Source of the DNA: Pseudomonas mosselii
Lineage (GTDB): Bacteria > Pseudomonadota > Gammaproteobacteria > Pseudomonadales > Pseudomonadaceae
Direction of reading: 5' to 3'
DNA: 64,000 bases
NCBI RefSeq assembly: GCF_003205295.1
Contig: NZ_QJRP01000004.1
Location: 62,001 to 126,000 of the forward strand
Under the pieces are notes generated by a model. That model saw only the letters and a list, made by a program, of their open reading frames with translations, was not told where the DNA came from and made no database searches. Of the stretch, positions 1 to 10,030 are shown piece after piece. The translations under genes were made by a program, and so were the position numbers. Position 1 is the first letter of the stretch; each line of letters opens with the position of its first letter.

Positions 1-593
1 GGATGGCCAAGCTGCTGAAGGTCACGGTACCGCCGGACCCGGCACCGATTTCCCGCTCCGCGCTCGAGGTACACGTCACCAGCGAGTGGGAGCTGTTCGT
101 CTATCGCCTGGGCGCCGAAAAATGGTGCATCGGCGCCGCCCTGCGCGAGCTGAAGATGCCCGAGGGCACGCGGATCGCCGCGCTGTTCCGCGGTGAGCAA
201 CTGCTGCACCCGTCGGGCAGTACCGTGCTGGAAGTCGGCGACATGCTCTGCGTGATCGGCCACGAACATAACCTGCCGGCGCTGGGCAAGCTGTTCAGCC
301 AGGCGCCGCAACGTGGCCTGGACCTGCGCTTCTTCGGCGACTTCGTCCTCGAAGGCGATGCCGAGCTGGGTGCGGTGGCCGCACTTTATGGCCTGAAACT
401 CGACGGTCTGGACGCGAATATGCCGCTGGCGCAGTTCATCCGACAGAAGGTCGGAGGCGCGCCAGTAGTAGGCGACCAGATCGAATGGCACGGCACGATC
501 TGGACCGTCGCGGTCATGGACGGGAACAAGATCCAGAAAGTGGGCGTCAGATTCCCCGAAGGCACCCGCCCCGGCCCCGGGCTGTTCCTCTAA
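1..593 (+). CDS. nhaP2: K+/H+ antiporter NhaP2 (CvrA) type, C-terminal part only
   Basis: The window opens inside this gene; only the last ~196 residues are visible, in frame with base 3, and the stop is at 591-593. What remains matches the cytoplasmic tail of CPA1 antiporters of the NhaP2/CvrA type: a TrkA-C (RCK-C) like regulatory domain around the stretch [19 protein letters not shown], followed by a CorC/HlyC-like transporter-associated domain ending in [13 protein letters not shown]. The membrane-spanning exchanger is outside the window. The family expels K+ in exchange for protons under alkaline or high-K+ stress. The mechanosensitive channel gene mscK follows after 35 bp, so both neighbours act on ion balance. 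The family call is fairly sure; which cation it carries is not visible here. Confidence 0.8.
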   Translation, partial: MAKLLKVTVPPDPAPISRSALEVHVTSEWELFVYRLGAEKWCIGAALRELKMPEGTRIAALFRGEQLLHPSGSTVLEVGDMLCVIGHEHNLPALGKLFSQAPQRGLDLRFFGDFVLEGDAELGAVAALYGLKLDGLDANMPLAQFIRQKVGGAPVVGDQIEWHGTIWTVAVMDGNKIQKVGVRFPEGTRPGPGLFL

Positions 594-628
594 ACTCCGA
601 TTTGCCGCGTAACACAAGAATTCTGCCT

Positions 629-3600
629 ATGTCCCTGCGTGACCATTGCCGCGCAGCCCTGCTGGGGCTGTGCCTGACCCTCTCGTTCGCCGCCGGCGCG
701 GTGGAAATCCCGACCACCCCGGGTATCCAGAGCAGCCTGAGCAAGATCGCCGAGCGCAAGCTGCCGGAAACCGAGCAGAAAGCCGTGCAACAGGTGCTGG
801 AACAGACCCTGGCGCTGCTCAACGCCCGCGACGACAGCGAGAGGAAACTCGAAGCCCTCAAGCAGCAGTTGGCCAATGCTCCCCAGGAGATCCGCGACAG
901 CCAGCGCGAGCTGATCAAGCTCAAGGCCAGCAACGCCGTGCCAGTGGCGCAGCGCTACGCCAGCCTGACGGTGCCGCAGCTCGAGCAGATGCTCAGCGAA
1001 CGCAGCACCCAGCAGGGCGACCTGCAGAAGGCGCTGTCCGAAGCCAACAGCCTGATCATCAACTCGCAGACCCGCCCTGAGCGCGCCCAGGCCGAGATCA
1101 GCAGCAACCAGATGCGCGCCCAGCAGATCAACAACAGCCTCAAGAGCGGCAAGGACAACGGCAAGGCGATCAACGCCGACCAGCGCAACCAGCTCAACGC
1201 CGAACTGGCCTCGCTCAACGCGCTGACCCTGCTGCGCCGCCAGGAACTGGCCGGCAATAGCGTGCTGCAGGACCTGGGCAACGCCCGCCACGACCTGCTG
1301 ATCGAGCGCGCCACCCGCCTGGAGCAGGAAATCCAGGACCTGCAGACGCTGATCAACGAAAAGCGCCTGGCCCAGTCGCAACAGGCCGTCACCCGCCAGT
1401 CGATCGAGGCGCAGAAGGCCGGCGGCAGCAACCTGCTGGCCACCGAGAGCACCGCCAACCTGCAGTTGTCCGACTACCTGCTGCGCAGCACCGACCGCCT
1501 CAACGAGGTGACCCAGCAGAACCTGCGCACCAAGCAGCAGCTCGACAGCCTCACCCAGGCCGACCAGGCCCTGGACGAGCAAATCAATGTGCTCAAGGGC
1601 AGCCTGCTGCTGTCGAAGATCCTCTACAAGCAGAAGCAGGCCCTGCCGCACCTGAAGCTTGACCGCAACCTGGCCGACCAGATCGCCGATATCCGCCTCT
1701 ACCAGTTCGAGATCAACCAGGAACGCGAACAGATGAGCAGCCCGTCCAACTATGTGGACAAGCTGCTGGCCAGCCAGCCCGAGGAAGATGTCACCCCGCA
1801 ACTGCGCAAGGCCCTGCTGGAAGTGGCGATCACCCGCAGCGACCTGCTCGAACGGTTGAACCGCGAGCTGTCGGCGCTGCTCAACGAATGCATCACCCTG
1901 CAGCTGAACCAGAAGCAACTGCTGAGCACCGCCCAGAACCTGCGCACAACGCTGGAAGAGCAGATGTTCTGGATCCCCAGCAACAAGCCGCTGGACTGGC
2001 AATGGTTGCGCGAAGTACCCGAGCGCCTGACCACCCAGGTGGCCAGCCTGCCCTGGGGCGCGGGCATCAAGGAACTGGCTGACGGCCTGGTGCAACAGCC
2101 GCTGCTGTTCCTGCCGCTGATCCTGGTGATCGGCGCCCTGTTGTGGCGGCGCAAGGCGCTATACCGGCGCCTGGGCAAGGTCCACCAGGACATCGGCCAC
2201 TTCAAGCGCGACAGCCAGTGGCACACGCCCCAGGCGATCCTGATCAATATCCTGCTCGCCCTGCCGGTGGCCCTGGCCCTGACCCTGGGCAGCTACGCCC
2301 TGCAGCTCGACGCCCGTGGGCAGAACGCCAACCTCGGCGCCGCCTTGTGGCAGATCGCCCAGGCCTGGCTGGTGTTCTACACCGCCTACCGCATCCTCGC
2401 CCCGGGCGGCGTGGCCGAGATCCACTTCCGCTGGCACAAGCCCCAGGTCGAGTTCCTGCGCGGCTGGGTGCGCCGGCTCGGCACCGTGGTGCTGGCCCTG
2501 GTCGGCGTGGTGGCGGTGGCTGAACACCAGCCGTCGGCACTGGCCGAGGACGTGCTGGGCATCGGCGTGGTGCTGACCTGCTACGCCCTGATGGCCTGGC
2601 TGCTCAGCCGCCTGCTGCTGAGCAGCCCGGCGCACCAGAACACTTCGTTGTTCCGCAAGGCCGTCGGAGTGGCCTTCACCGCCTTGCCCATCGCGCTGTT
2701 CGTGGCGGTGTGCTTCGGCTACTACTACACCGCCCTCAAGCTCACCGACCGGTTGATCTACACCCTCTACCTGCTGCTGTTCTGGCTGGTGATCGAGGCC
2801 GCGTTCGTGCGCGGCCTGTCGGTGGCGGCGCGGCGCCTGGCCTACCAGCGCGCCCTGAGCAAGCGCCAGGCGGCCAAGGAAGGGCTTGACGGCGAGGTGG
2901 TGGTCGAGGAGCCGACCCTGGACATCGAGCAGGTCAACCAGCAGTCCCTGCGCCTGATCCGCCTGGCCCTGCTCGGCGGCTTCATCGGCGGGCTGTACTG
3001 GGTATGGGCGGACCTGATCACGGTATTTGCCTACCTCAACAACATCACCCTCTACGAGTACAGCAGCGGCACCGGCGCGGCGGCCAGCATGGTGCCGATC
3101 AGCCTCGGCGACCTGCTCGGCGCCATGGTCATCGCCGGTATCGCCGTGGCCCTGGCCAGCAACCTGCCGGGCCTGCTCGAAGTGCTGGTGCTGTCGCGCC
3201 TGAACCTGGCCCAGGGCAGCGCTTACGCCATCACCACGCTGCTGTCCTATGTGATCGCCGGCGTCGGCATCGTCAGCACCCTGGCCACCCTCGGGGTCAG
3301 CTGGGACAAGCTGCAATGGCTGGTAGCAGCGCTGTCGCTGGGCCTGGGCTTCGGCATGCAGGAGATCTTCGCCAACTTCATCTCCGGCATCATGATCCTG
3401 TTCGAGCGCCCGGTGCGTATCGGCGACACCATCACCATCGGCAACCTCTCCGGCACGGTGAGCAAGATCCGCATCCGCGCCACCACCATCACCGACTTCG
3501 ACCGCAAGGACATCATCGTCCCCAACAAGACCTTCATCACCGGCCAGCTGATCAACTGGTCGCTGACCGACACGGTCACCCGGGTGACGCTGAAGCTGGG

Positions 3601-3934
3601 CATCGACTACGGCTCGGACCTGGACCTGGTGCGCGACCTGCTGCTCAAGGGCGCCCACGAGAACCCACGGGTGCTCAAGGATCCGGAGCCGCTGGTGTAC
3701 TTCCTCAACTTCGGCGAAAGTTCGCTGGACCACGAGCTGCGCATGCACGTGCGCGACCTGGGCGACCGCAACCCGACGCTGGACGAACTGAACCGCTATA
3801 TCAACCGCGAGTTCAAGGCGCACAACATCAAGATCTCGGTGCGTCAGGTGGAGGTGTTCCTCATGGATACCAAGGGTGGCAAGCAGCAGTTGATCCCGAT
3901 GGAGCGCAAGCCGGACAGCACGCCTCCCGTCTGA
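629..3934 (+). CDS. mscK: Large mechanosensitive channel MscK (KefA family)
   Basis: This 1101-residue protein opens under membrane tension in hypo-osmotic shock; family members are K+-modulated. ATG at 629 is chosen because it starts a clear signal peptide (about residues 1-24, ending in SFAAGA before VEIP). An upstream in-frame extension would read through the antiporter gene. Residues ~25-470 form a long periplasmic Gln/Leu-rich coiled-coil region, followed by several membrane segments starting near QQPLLFLPLILVIGALLW. The C-terminal third is the MscS core with the pore-helix stretch LGLGFGMQEIFANFISG and the beta domain with GDTITIGNLSGTVSKI. The length fits MscK (E. coli 1120) rather than small MscS. 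A REP pair lies between it and selO. Confidence 0.93.
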   Translation: MSLRDHCRAALLGLCLTLSFAAGAVEIPTTPGIQSSLSKIAERKLPETEQKAVQQVLEQTLALLNARDDSERKLEALKQQLANAPQEIRDSQRELIKLKASNAVPVAQRYASLTVPQLEQMLSERSTQQGDLQKALSEANSLIINSQTRPERAQAEISSNQMRAQQINNSLKSGKDNGKAINADQRNQLNAELASLNALTLLRRQELAGNSVLQDLGNARHDLLIERATRLEQEIQDLQTLINEKRLAQSQQAVTRQSIEAQKAGGSNLLATESTANLQLSDYLLRSTDRLNEVTQQNLRTKQQLDSLTQADQALDEQINVLKGSLLLSKILYKQKQALPHLKLDRNLADQIADIRLYQFEINQEREQMSSPSNYVDKLLASQPEEDVTPQLRKALLEVAITRSDLLERLNRELSALLNECITLQLNQKQLLSTAQNLRTTLEEQMFWIPSNKPLDWQWLREVPERLTTQVASLPWGAGIKELADGLVQQPLLFLPLILVIGALLWRRKALYRRLGKVHQDIGHFKRDSQWHTPQAILINILLALPVALALTLGSYALQLDARGQNANLGAALWQIAQAWLVFYTAYRILAPGGVAEIHFRWHKPQVEFLRGWVRRLGTVVLALVGVVAVAEHQPSALAEDVLGIGVVLTCYALMAWLLSRLLLSSPAHQNTSLFRKAVGVAFTALPIALFVAVCFGYYYTALKLTDRLIYTLYLLLFWLVIEAAFVRGLSVAARRLAYQRALSKRQAAKEGLDGEVVVEEPTLDIEQVNQQSLRLIRLALLGGFIGGLYWVWADLITVFAYLNNITLYEYSSGTGAAASMVPISLGDLLGAMVIAGIAVALASNLPGLLEVLVLSRLNLAQGSAYAITTLLSYVIAGVGIVSTLATLGVSWDKLQWLVAALSLGLGFGMQEIFANFISGIMILFERPVRIGDTITIGNLSGTVSKIRIRATTITDFDRKDIIVPNKTFITGQLINWSLTDTVTRVTLKLGIDYGSDLDLVRDLLLKGAHENPRVLKDPEPLVYFLNFGESSLDHELRMHVRDLGDRNPTLDELNRYINREFKAHNIKISVRQVEVFLMDTKGGKQQLIPMERKPDSTPPV

Positions 3935-3987
3935 GTGGACGTCAAAGGGGTAACCGCCCAGAATGCCGGCGAGGGCTTCGCCCTCGT

Positions 3988-5557
<1,570 letters not shown>

Positions 5558-5601
5558 ACCCCGGGGCCGCTACGCGGCCCCAGCAATATCAAGGAGATGA
5601 A

Positions 5602-6036
5602 ATGTCCGAACCACTGGTAATCCCCTGCCCCCACTGCAACGGCCTCAACCGCCTACCCGCCGAGCGCCTGGGCGACAGCCCCAAATGCGGCCGCTGCAAA
5701 CAGGACATGCTGCTCGCTCAGCCCTTCGAACTGAACGAAAGCACCTACGCCGCCCAGATCAAGGGCGACCTGCCGTTGCTGCTGGATGTCTGGGCCGACT
5801 GGTGCGGCCCCTGCAAGAGCTTCGCCCCGGTGTTCGAACAGGCCGCGCGGCAGCTCGCCGGCCGCTGCCGCCTGGCCAAGCTCGACAGCGAGGCCAACCG
5901 CAACCTCGCCGGCCAGCTCGGCATCCGCTCGATTCCCAGCCTGATCCTGTTCAGGAACGGCCGTGAAGTGGCGCGCCAGGCCGGCGCGTTTCCACTGCAG
6001 TCGTTGCTGGAGTGGCTGCGCAGCCAAGGAGTCTAG
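5602..6036 (+). CDS. trxC: Thioredoxin 2 TrxC, zinc-binding type
   Basis: This 144-residue cytoplasmic thiol-disulfide reductase has an N-terminal zinc ribbon (C9, C12, C29, C32) ahead of a thioredoxin fold with active site WCGPC (C68, C71). The ATG at 5602 has a strong ribosome site, AAGGAGATG, just upstream; longer in-frame starts would overlap selO. The four-cysteine ribbon separates TrxC from TrxA; in E. coli TrxC is induced by oxidative stress. It follows selO by 44 bp, which suggests shared transcription with a redox-sensitive enzyme. Its stop is only 6 bp from the stop of the convergent higA gene, with no evident terminator between them. Confidence 0.96.
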   Translation: MSEPLVIPCPHCNGLNRLPAERLGDSPKCGRCKQDMLLAQPFELNESTYAAQIKGDLPLLLDVWADWCGPCKSFAPVFEQAARQLAGRCRLAKLDSEANRNLAGQLGIRSIPSLILFRNGREVARQAGAFPLQSLLEWLRSQGV

Positions 6037-6042
6037 ATACGC

Positions 6043-6399
6043 TCACACACTGGCCAGAAGGGACTCATAGGGAATCCTCAGACCATCGTGCAAGCGCTTG
6101 ATCATCGAGAGGCTCAAGCCTCGCTTGCCGTTCAATACTTCGGAAACGCGACCGCTCGGCCCGATATAACGCTCAAGATCACGCGGCGTCAGCCCTTGCT
6201 GGTCCATGCAGAACTTGATCGCTTCGATCGGGCCCGCTGAATGAATCGGATAGTGCTTGTTCTCATAAACTTCGATCAATGTCACAAGCACTTCCATTTC
6301 ATCCGCCTCCGGTGTCCCGGCTTCGGCCTGGAAAATGGCTTCCAGCCGCTTGAAGGCGGCCTGCAGGTCATCGTCACTGCGAATGGGCTTAATATTCAT
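6043..6399 (-). CDS. higA: Antitoxin HigA, HTH domain
   Basis: This 118-residue antitoxin is the second gene of a toxin-first type II pair. Residues ~1-65 form a HigA-type N-terminal region (IKPIRSDDDLQAAFKRLEAI), and residues ~68-115 form a Cro/C1-type helix-turn-helix with GLTPRDLERYIGPSGRVSEV and LNGKRGLSLSMIKRLHDGL. This matches the COG5499 HigA family, whose members neutralise HigB and repress their own promoter. ATG at 6399 is chosen because it lies inside the last codons of the toxin gene (11-bp overlap), indicating translational coupling; a longer frame lacks family similarity. The gene converges with trxC, leaving 6 bp between stops. Confidence 0.9.
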   Translation of the reverse strand: MNIKPIRSDDDLQAAFKRLEAIFQAEAGTPEADEMEVLVTLIEVYENKHYPIHSAGPIEAIKFCMDQQGLTPRDLERYIGPSGRVSEVLNGKRGLSLSMIKRLHDGLRIPYESLLASV

Positions 6400-6697
6400 T
6401 GATCGTCTCCACGTCGATCTCGTCATAGCGCTTGTGCGTTCCGACGAATTTCACCCAGGCAATACCTGCCCGATACTGCATTTCCACCACGAGCCGGTAC
6501 TTGTTGCCTCCGATGTTGAATACCACACGATTGTTCGCGCAGATGCTGGCATTGCCAATCTGCGCCTTCACGTCCTGCGGAGAACACCAATCGGCCTTGA
6601 GCACCAGGTCATGCCAGCTTTCCAGGGGCGCCTTGGCATCCTCATGCCCGGGCAGCTCCCAGAACCGGACCAACGATCGCTTTGCAATAATTCGCAT
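6389..6697 (-). CDS. higB: Toxin HigB, RelE-superfamily mRNA interferase
   Basis: The 102-residue protein has the RelE/HigB fold signature: RIIAKRSLVRFWELPGHEDA at the start, a central strand around NNRVVFNIGGNKYRLVVEM, and the C-terminal VKFVGTHKRYDEIDV. HigB toxins cleave mRNA at the translating ribosome. The toxin precedes the antitoxin, the hallmark order of higBA, and the genes overlap by 11 bp. A promoter with -35 TTGCGA (6747-6752) and -10 TAGTAT (6724-6729), spaced by 17 bp, lies directly upstream, with a perfect palindrome over the likely transcription start. The ribosome site is weak, as is common for toxins. Confidence 0.9.
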   Translation of the reverse strand: MRIIAKRSLVRFWELPGHEDAKAPLESWHDLVLKADWCSPQDVKAQIGNASICANNRVVFNIGGNKYRLVVEMQYRAGIAWVKFVGTHKRYDEIDVETINEY

Positions 6698-6706
6698 CCC
6701 GGCGCA

Positions 6707-6752
6707 ATCTCCCGTTTTGGGAGATACTAGTCAGGATCGGTACTGCTCGCAA
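6707..6752 (-). promoter_or_regulatory. higBA promoter and operator palindrome
   Basis: On the minus strand, -35 TTGCGA (6747-6752) and -10 TAGTAT (6724-6729) are spaced by exactly 17 bp. ATCTCCC (6707-6713) and GGGAGAT (6719-6725) form a perfect 7-bp inverted repeat with a 5-bp centre that overlaps the -10 end and precedes the higB start at 6697. The layout fits autorepression by HigA; the assignment of the binding protein is inference. Confidence 0.65.
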
Positions 6753-6758
6753 GTACCG
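6738..6758. repeat. Perfect inverted repeat between parA-like gene and higBA
   Basis: CGGTACT (6738-6744) and AGTACCG (6752-6758) flank a 7-bp centre that holds most of the higBA -35 element. It begins right after the stop codon of the parA-like gene (6760). It may be a second operator or a terminator stem for that gene, but there is no T-run after it, so the operator reading is preferred. Confidence 0.5.
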
Positions 6759-6759
6759 T

Positions 6760-7533
6760 TTAGGCGCTGCGCTCCAGCAAATCATGCAACTCGACGAACT
6801 GCTGGGTCAGCTTGTGCCGTGGCTCCAGGTGGATCAGCGGCAGGCTGGCATGGTGGGATTCGCGCATCTTCACCGAACTGCCCAGGTACACCGGCAGCAC
6901 CGGCAGGCCTTCGGCCAGCAGCTCATCGAGCATCTGCTGGGGCAAGCTGGCCCGTGACTGGAACTGGTTGACCACGATGCCCTCGACCATAAGCTCGTCG
7001 TTGTGGTCCTCCTTGAGTTCGTCGATCTCGGCCAGCAGGCCGTACAGGGCCTGGCGCGAAAAGCTGTCGCAGTCGAAGGGTATAAGCACGCGATCGGCGG
7101 CGATCAACGCGGAAACCGCGTAGAAATTCAGTGCAGGCGGGGTATCGATGTAGATCCGCTCGTAATCTTCGTCCAGCTCGTCGAGCAGTTTGCGCAGCTT
7201 GTTGATCTTGTGCTTGGCCTCGAGCTTTGGCTGCAGGTCGGCCAACTCCGCCGTGGCGGTGACCACGTGCAGGTTATCGAAGGGGGTTTCGTAGATATCA
7301 ACCTTGTTCTTCTTGGCGAACGGCCCGCTGGACAGCGACTGCTTGAAGAAGTCGGCGATGCCCATGGGAATGTCGTCACCGGTCAGGCCGGTCAGGTACT
7401 GGGTCGAGTTGGCCTGGGCATCCAGGTCGATCAGCAGGGTCCGATAGCCTTCACTGGCGCTGACCGCCGCAAGATTGCAGGCAATGCTCGACTTGCCCAC
7501 GCCACCTTTCTGATTGAACACCACGCGCCGCAT
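6760..7533 (-). CDS. Orphan ParA-family ATPase
   Basis: This 257-residue deviant Walker ATPase has the ParA/MinD P-loop KGGVGKSS at residues 9-16 with the signature lysine K9, the Walker A' stretch [12 protein letters not shown], and the Walker B-like region [13 protein letters not shown]. ParA proteins move or position cargo such as plasmids, chromosome origins or protein clusters, using ATP-driven binding to DNA. No parB, parS cluster or replication gene is visible nearby, and the lack of an N-terminal HTH argues against a plasmid SopA type. The chromosomal parAB pair of Pseudomonas normally lies near gidB, so this is an extra ParA of unknown cargo. It lies between the divergently organised LysR locus and higBA. 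Confidence 0.85.
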   Translation of the reverse strand: MRRVVFNQKGGVGKSSIACNLAAVSASEGYRTLLIDLDAQANSTQYLTGLTGDDIPMGIADFFKQSLSSGPFAKKNKVDIYETPFDNLHVVTATAELADLQPKLEAKHKINKLRKLLDELDEDYERIYIDTPPALNFYAVSALIAADRVLIPFDCDSFSRQALYGLLAEIDELKEDHNDELMVEGIVVNQFQSRASLPQQMLDELLAEGLPVLPVYLGSSVKMRESHHASLPLIHLEPRHKLTQQFVELHDLLERSA

Positions 7534-7585
7534 GTCAGACCTCCGTGTATCAACGAATGCCCGAGTATGTGGTCAGCGCAGCGGT

Positions 7586-8491
7586 TTAGCCAGCACCTTC
7601 GGGCTGCTCCAGCCCAGCCAGCAGGGCGATGAAGGCATTGGCCATGGCCGAACCGGGCGCCTCGCGACGTACCAGCCACACGGCGGTCATGGCCTCTTCG
7701 TCGAGCAGCGTGCGGTACACCACGCCTTCGATGCGCATGCGCTGGAACGAGGCCGGCAGCACCGAAACACCCAACCCTGCCGATACCAGGCCGATGATGG
7801 TCATCGCCTCCCCCGCCTCCTGGGCGAAATGCGGGCTGAAACCCGCCTGGCGCGCCAGGCTCAGCAACTGGGCATGCAAGCCACTGCCGTAGCTGCGCGG
7901 GAAGAATACGAACGGCTCGTGGGCCAGGGCCTGCATGTGCACACCCTGTTCACTGCCAACGGCCAGCGGGTGAGATGCATTGAGCACGGCCACCAAAGGC
8001 TCGCGGAACAACTCGGTGCAGGCGATCCCTTCGGGCAGCGGCATCGGACGCATCAGGCCGATCTCGATGGACTCGTCGAACACCGCCTCGACCACCTCAC
8101 GGCTGCTCATTTCCTTGAGATTAAGATGAACTGACGGATAGCGCTGGCGGAAGGCACGAATCGCCTGGGGAATCCGCGAAGTGAACGGTGCCGACGAAGT
8201 GAATCCGATCTTCATCTCGCCCAATTCACCCAGTTGCGCTCGCCGCGCCACATCGGCCGCCTTCTCCACCTGCGCCAGCACCTGACGTGCTTCTTCGAGG
8301 AACAATCGCCCGGCCTCGCTCAACTCGACCCGGCGGTTGGTGCGCTCGAACAGGCGGGCCCCAAGCTCCTGCTCCAGGGCCTGGATCTGCTGGCTCAAGG
8401 GCGGCTGGGAAATACCCAGTTGCTGGGCGGCGCGGCCGAAATGCAGTTCCTCGGCCACGGCGATGAAATAGCGCAGATGACGCAGCTCCAT
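7586..8491 (-). CDS. LysR-family transcriptional regulator
   Basis: This 301-residue regulator has an N-terminal winged HTH (residues 1-60, MELRHLRYFIAVAEELHFGR then AAQQLGISQPPLSQQIQALE) and a periplasmic-binding-protein-like effector domain (about 90-295). ATG at 8491 is preferred over an upstream TTG at 8503 because GGAG sits 6 bases before it and the upstream start would lie in a direct repeat of the control region. The sequence is closest to the BenM/CatM-like group that senses aromatic acids, but the ligand cannot be read from sequence. It is transcribed away from an MFS transporter gene, the usual layout for a regulator and its target. Confidence 0.92.
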   Translation of the reverse strand: MELRHLRYFIAVAEELHFGRAAQQLGISQPPLSQQIQALEQELGARLFERTNRRVELSEAGRLFLEEARQVLAQVEKAADVARRAQLGELGEMKIGFTSSAPFTSRIPQAIRAFRQRYPSVHLNLKEMSSREVVEAVFDESIEIGLMRPMPLPEGIACTELFREPLVAVLNASHPLAVGSEQGVHMQALAHEPFVFFPRSYGSGLHAQLLSLARQAGFSPHFAQEAGEAMTIIGLVSAGLGVSVLPASFQRMRIEGVVYRTLLDEEAMTAVWLVRREAPGSAMANAFIALLAGLEQPEGAG

Positions 8492-8501
8492 GATCGACTC
8501 C

Positions 8502-8532
8502 AAACAGGTCGTAAAACGTCTTAAACAGGTCG
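8502..8532. promoter_or_regulatory. Direct repeats in the LysR/MFS intergenic region
   Basis: The decamer AAACAGGTCG occurs at 8502-8511 and 8523-8532, start-to-start spacing 21 bp (two helical turns), between the divergent LysR and MFS genes. This fits binding of a regulator dimer pair on one DNA face. That the LysR protein is the binder is inference. Confidence 0.5.
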
Positions 8533-8613
8533 AACAATATATTGGATCTAATCATTAGCCAGCTATATGCTTTTTTCATCGCAGCACCGGCCCCAGCGCC
8601 CGAGGTACCCTCC

Positions 8614-9855
8614 GTGAGATCCGCCGTAGTCCCCCTGCCTGCCGAACCCGAGCCTGTCGTCAACGATATCTGGATCGAGAAAGGCTCGCCCGCCTTCATG
8701 AAAACCGTGCTGGCCCTGTTCAGCGGTGGCTTCGCCACCTTTGCCCTGTTGTACTGCGTGCAGCCGATGATGCCGCTGCTTTCCCGGGAGTTCTCGATCA
8801 ACGCCGCGCAGAGCAGCCTGGTGCTGTCGGTGTCCACCGCCATGCTGGCGTTCGGGCTACTGGTCACCGGGCCAATCTCCGACCGCATCGGGCGCAAGCC
8901 GGTGATGGTCTTTGCCCTGCTCTGCGCGGCCCTGTCGACCCTGGCCAGCGCGGTGATGCCGAGCTGGGAGCTGGTGCTGGCCGCGCGTGCCCTGGTAGGC
9001 CTGTCGTTGAGCGGCCTGGCGGCGGTGGCGATGACCTACCTGAGCGAAGAAATCCACCCGCAGCACATCGGCCTGGCCATGGGCCTGTACATCGGCGGCA
9101 ACGCCATTGGTGGCATGAGCGGGCGCCTGATCACCGGGGTATTGATCGACTTCGTCAGCTGGCACACGGCGATGCTCACCATCGGCGGGCTGGCCCTGGC
9201 AGCAGCGCTGGTGTTCTGGAAGGTGCTGCCCGAATCACGCAACTTCCGGCCCCAGGCGCTGAATCCGCGCAGCCTGCTGGACGGTTTCGTCATGCACTTC
9301 AGGGATGCCGGGCTGCCCTGGCTGTTCCTCGAAGCCTTCCTGCTGATGGGTGCCTTCGTCACCCTGTTCAACTACATCGGCTACCGCCTGCTGGCCGGGC
9401 CCTATCACATGAACCAGGCGCTGGTCGGGCTGCTGTCGGTGGTGTATTTGTCAGGGATCTACAGCTCGGCACAGGTCGGCGCCCTGGCCGACAGGCTGGG
9501 ACGGCGCAAGGTGTTCTGGGCCAGCATCCTGGTGATGGCCGGCGGCCTGTTGATGACCCTGGCCACCCCATTGGCGATGATCATCGTCGGCATGCTGGTG
9601 TTCACCTTCGGCTTCTTCGGCGCGCACTCGGTGGCCAGCAGCTGGATCGGCCGCCGGGCGCTGAAGGCCAAGGGACAGGCGTCTTCGCTTTACCTGTTCT
9701 GCTACTACGCGGGATCAAGTGTCGCCGGGACTGCCGGCGGGGTGTTCTGGCACCAGTGGGGCTGGAACGGGACAGGGCTGTTCATTGCCAGCCTGCTGGC
9801 GGTCGCATTGCTGGTGGCGCTGCACCTGAGCAGGTTGGCGCCTAAATCGGGCTGA
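8614..9855 (+). CDS. MFS transporter, YnfM-like 12-TM efflux family
   Basis: This 413-residue major facilitator protein has about 12 membrane segments. The MFS loop 2-3 signature appears as GPISDRIGRKPVMV and its second-half echo as GALADRLGRRKVFWA. GTG at 8614 is favoured: GAGG lies at 8602-8605, 8 bases upstream, and the product starts RSAVVPLPAEPEP before the first helix. A TTG at 8542 would add 24 residues but lies close to the regulator repeats. Overall resemblance is to the YnfM/arabinose-efflux-like group; the substrate is unknown. The divergent LysR gene probably controls it. Confidence 0.88.
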   Translation: MRSAVVPLPAEPEPVVNDIWIEKGSPAFMKTVLALFSGGFATFALLYCVQPMMPLLSREFSINAAQSSLVLSVSTAMLAFGLLVTGPISDRIGRKPVMVFALLCAALSTLASAVMPSWELVLAARALVGLSLSGLAAVAMTYLSEEIHPQHIGLAMGLYIGGNAIGGMSGRLITGVLIDFVSWHTAMLTIGGLALAAALVFWKVLPESRNFRPQALNPRSLLDGFVMHFRDAGLPWLFLEAFLLMGAFVTLFNYIGYRLLAGPYHMNQALVGLLSVVYLSGIYSSAQVGALADRLGRRKVFWASILVMAGGLLMTLATPLAMIIVGMLVFTFGFFGAHSVASSWIGRRALKAKGQASSLYLFCYYAGSSVAGTAGGVFWHQWGWNGTGLFIASLLAVALLVALHLSRLAPKSG

Positions 9856-9868
9856 TGCCGGGGCAACT

Positions 9869-9986
9869 GTGAGGCGCTTGTTGCGCGTGGGAAGGGTCTG
9901 AAACGCCTCACTCAATACTCGATTAAAATCCAGGTTAATAATCAACATTAGCAACTCTTTGTTTGTCAGCATCCACCCAAGTGGAT
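9869..9986. repeat. Inverted repeats upstream of the APC permease
   Basis: GTGAGGCG (9869-9876) pairs with CGCCTCAC (9904-9911), a possible terminator or stem after the MFS gene. ATCCAC-CCAA-GTGGAT (9971-9986) lies about 45 bp before the permease start inside an AT-rich stretch and could be an operator. Neither has a T-run. Confidence 0.35.
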
Positions 9987-10030
9987 AAAAATCGATCAAC
10001 CACAACTACAAGAAAAGCCAGGATCGATCG

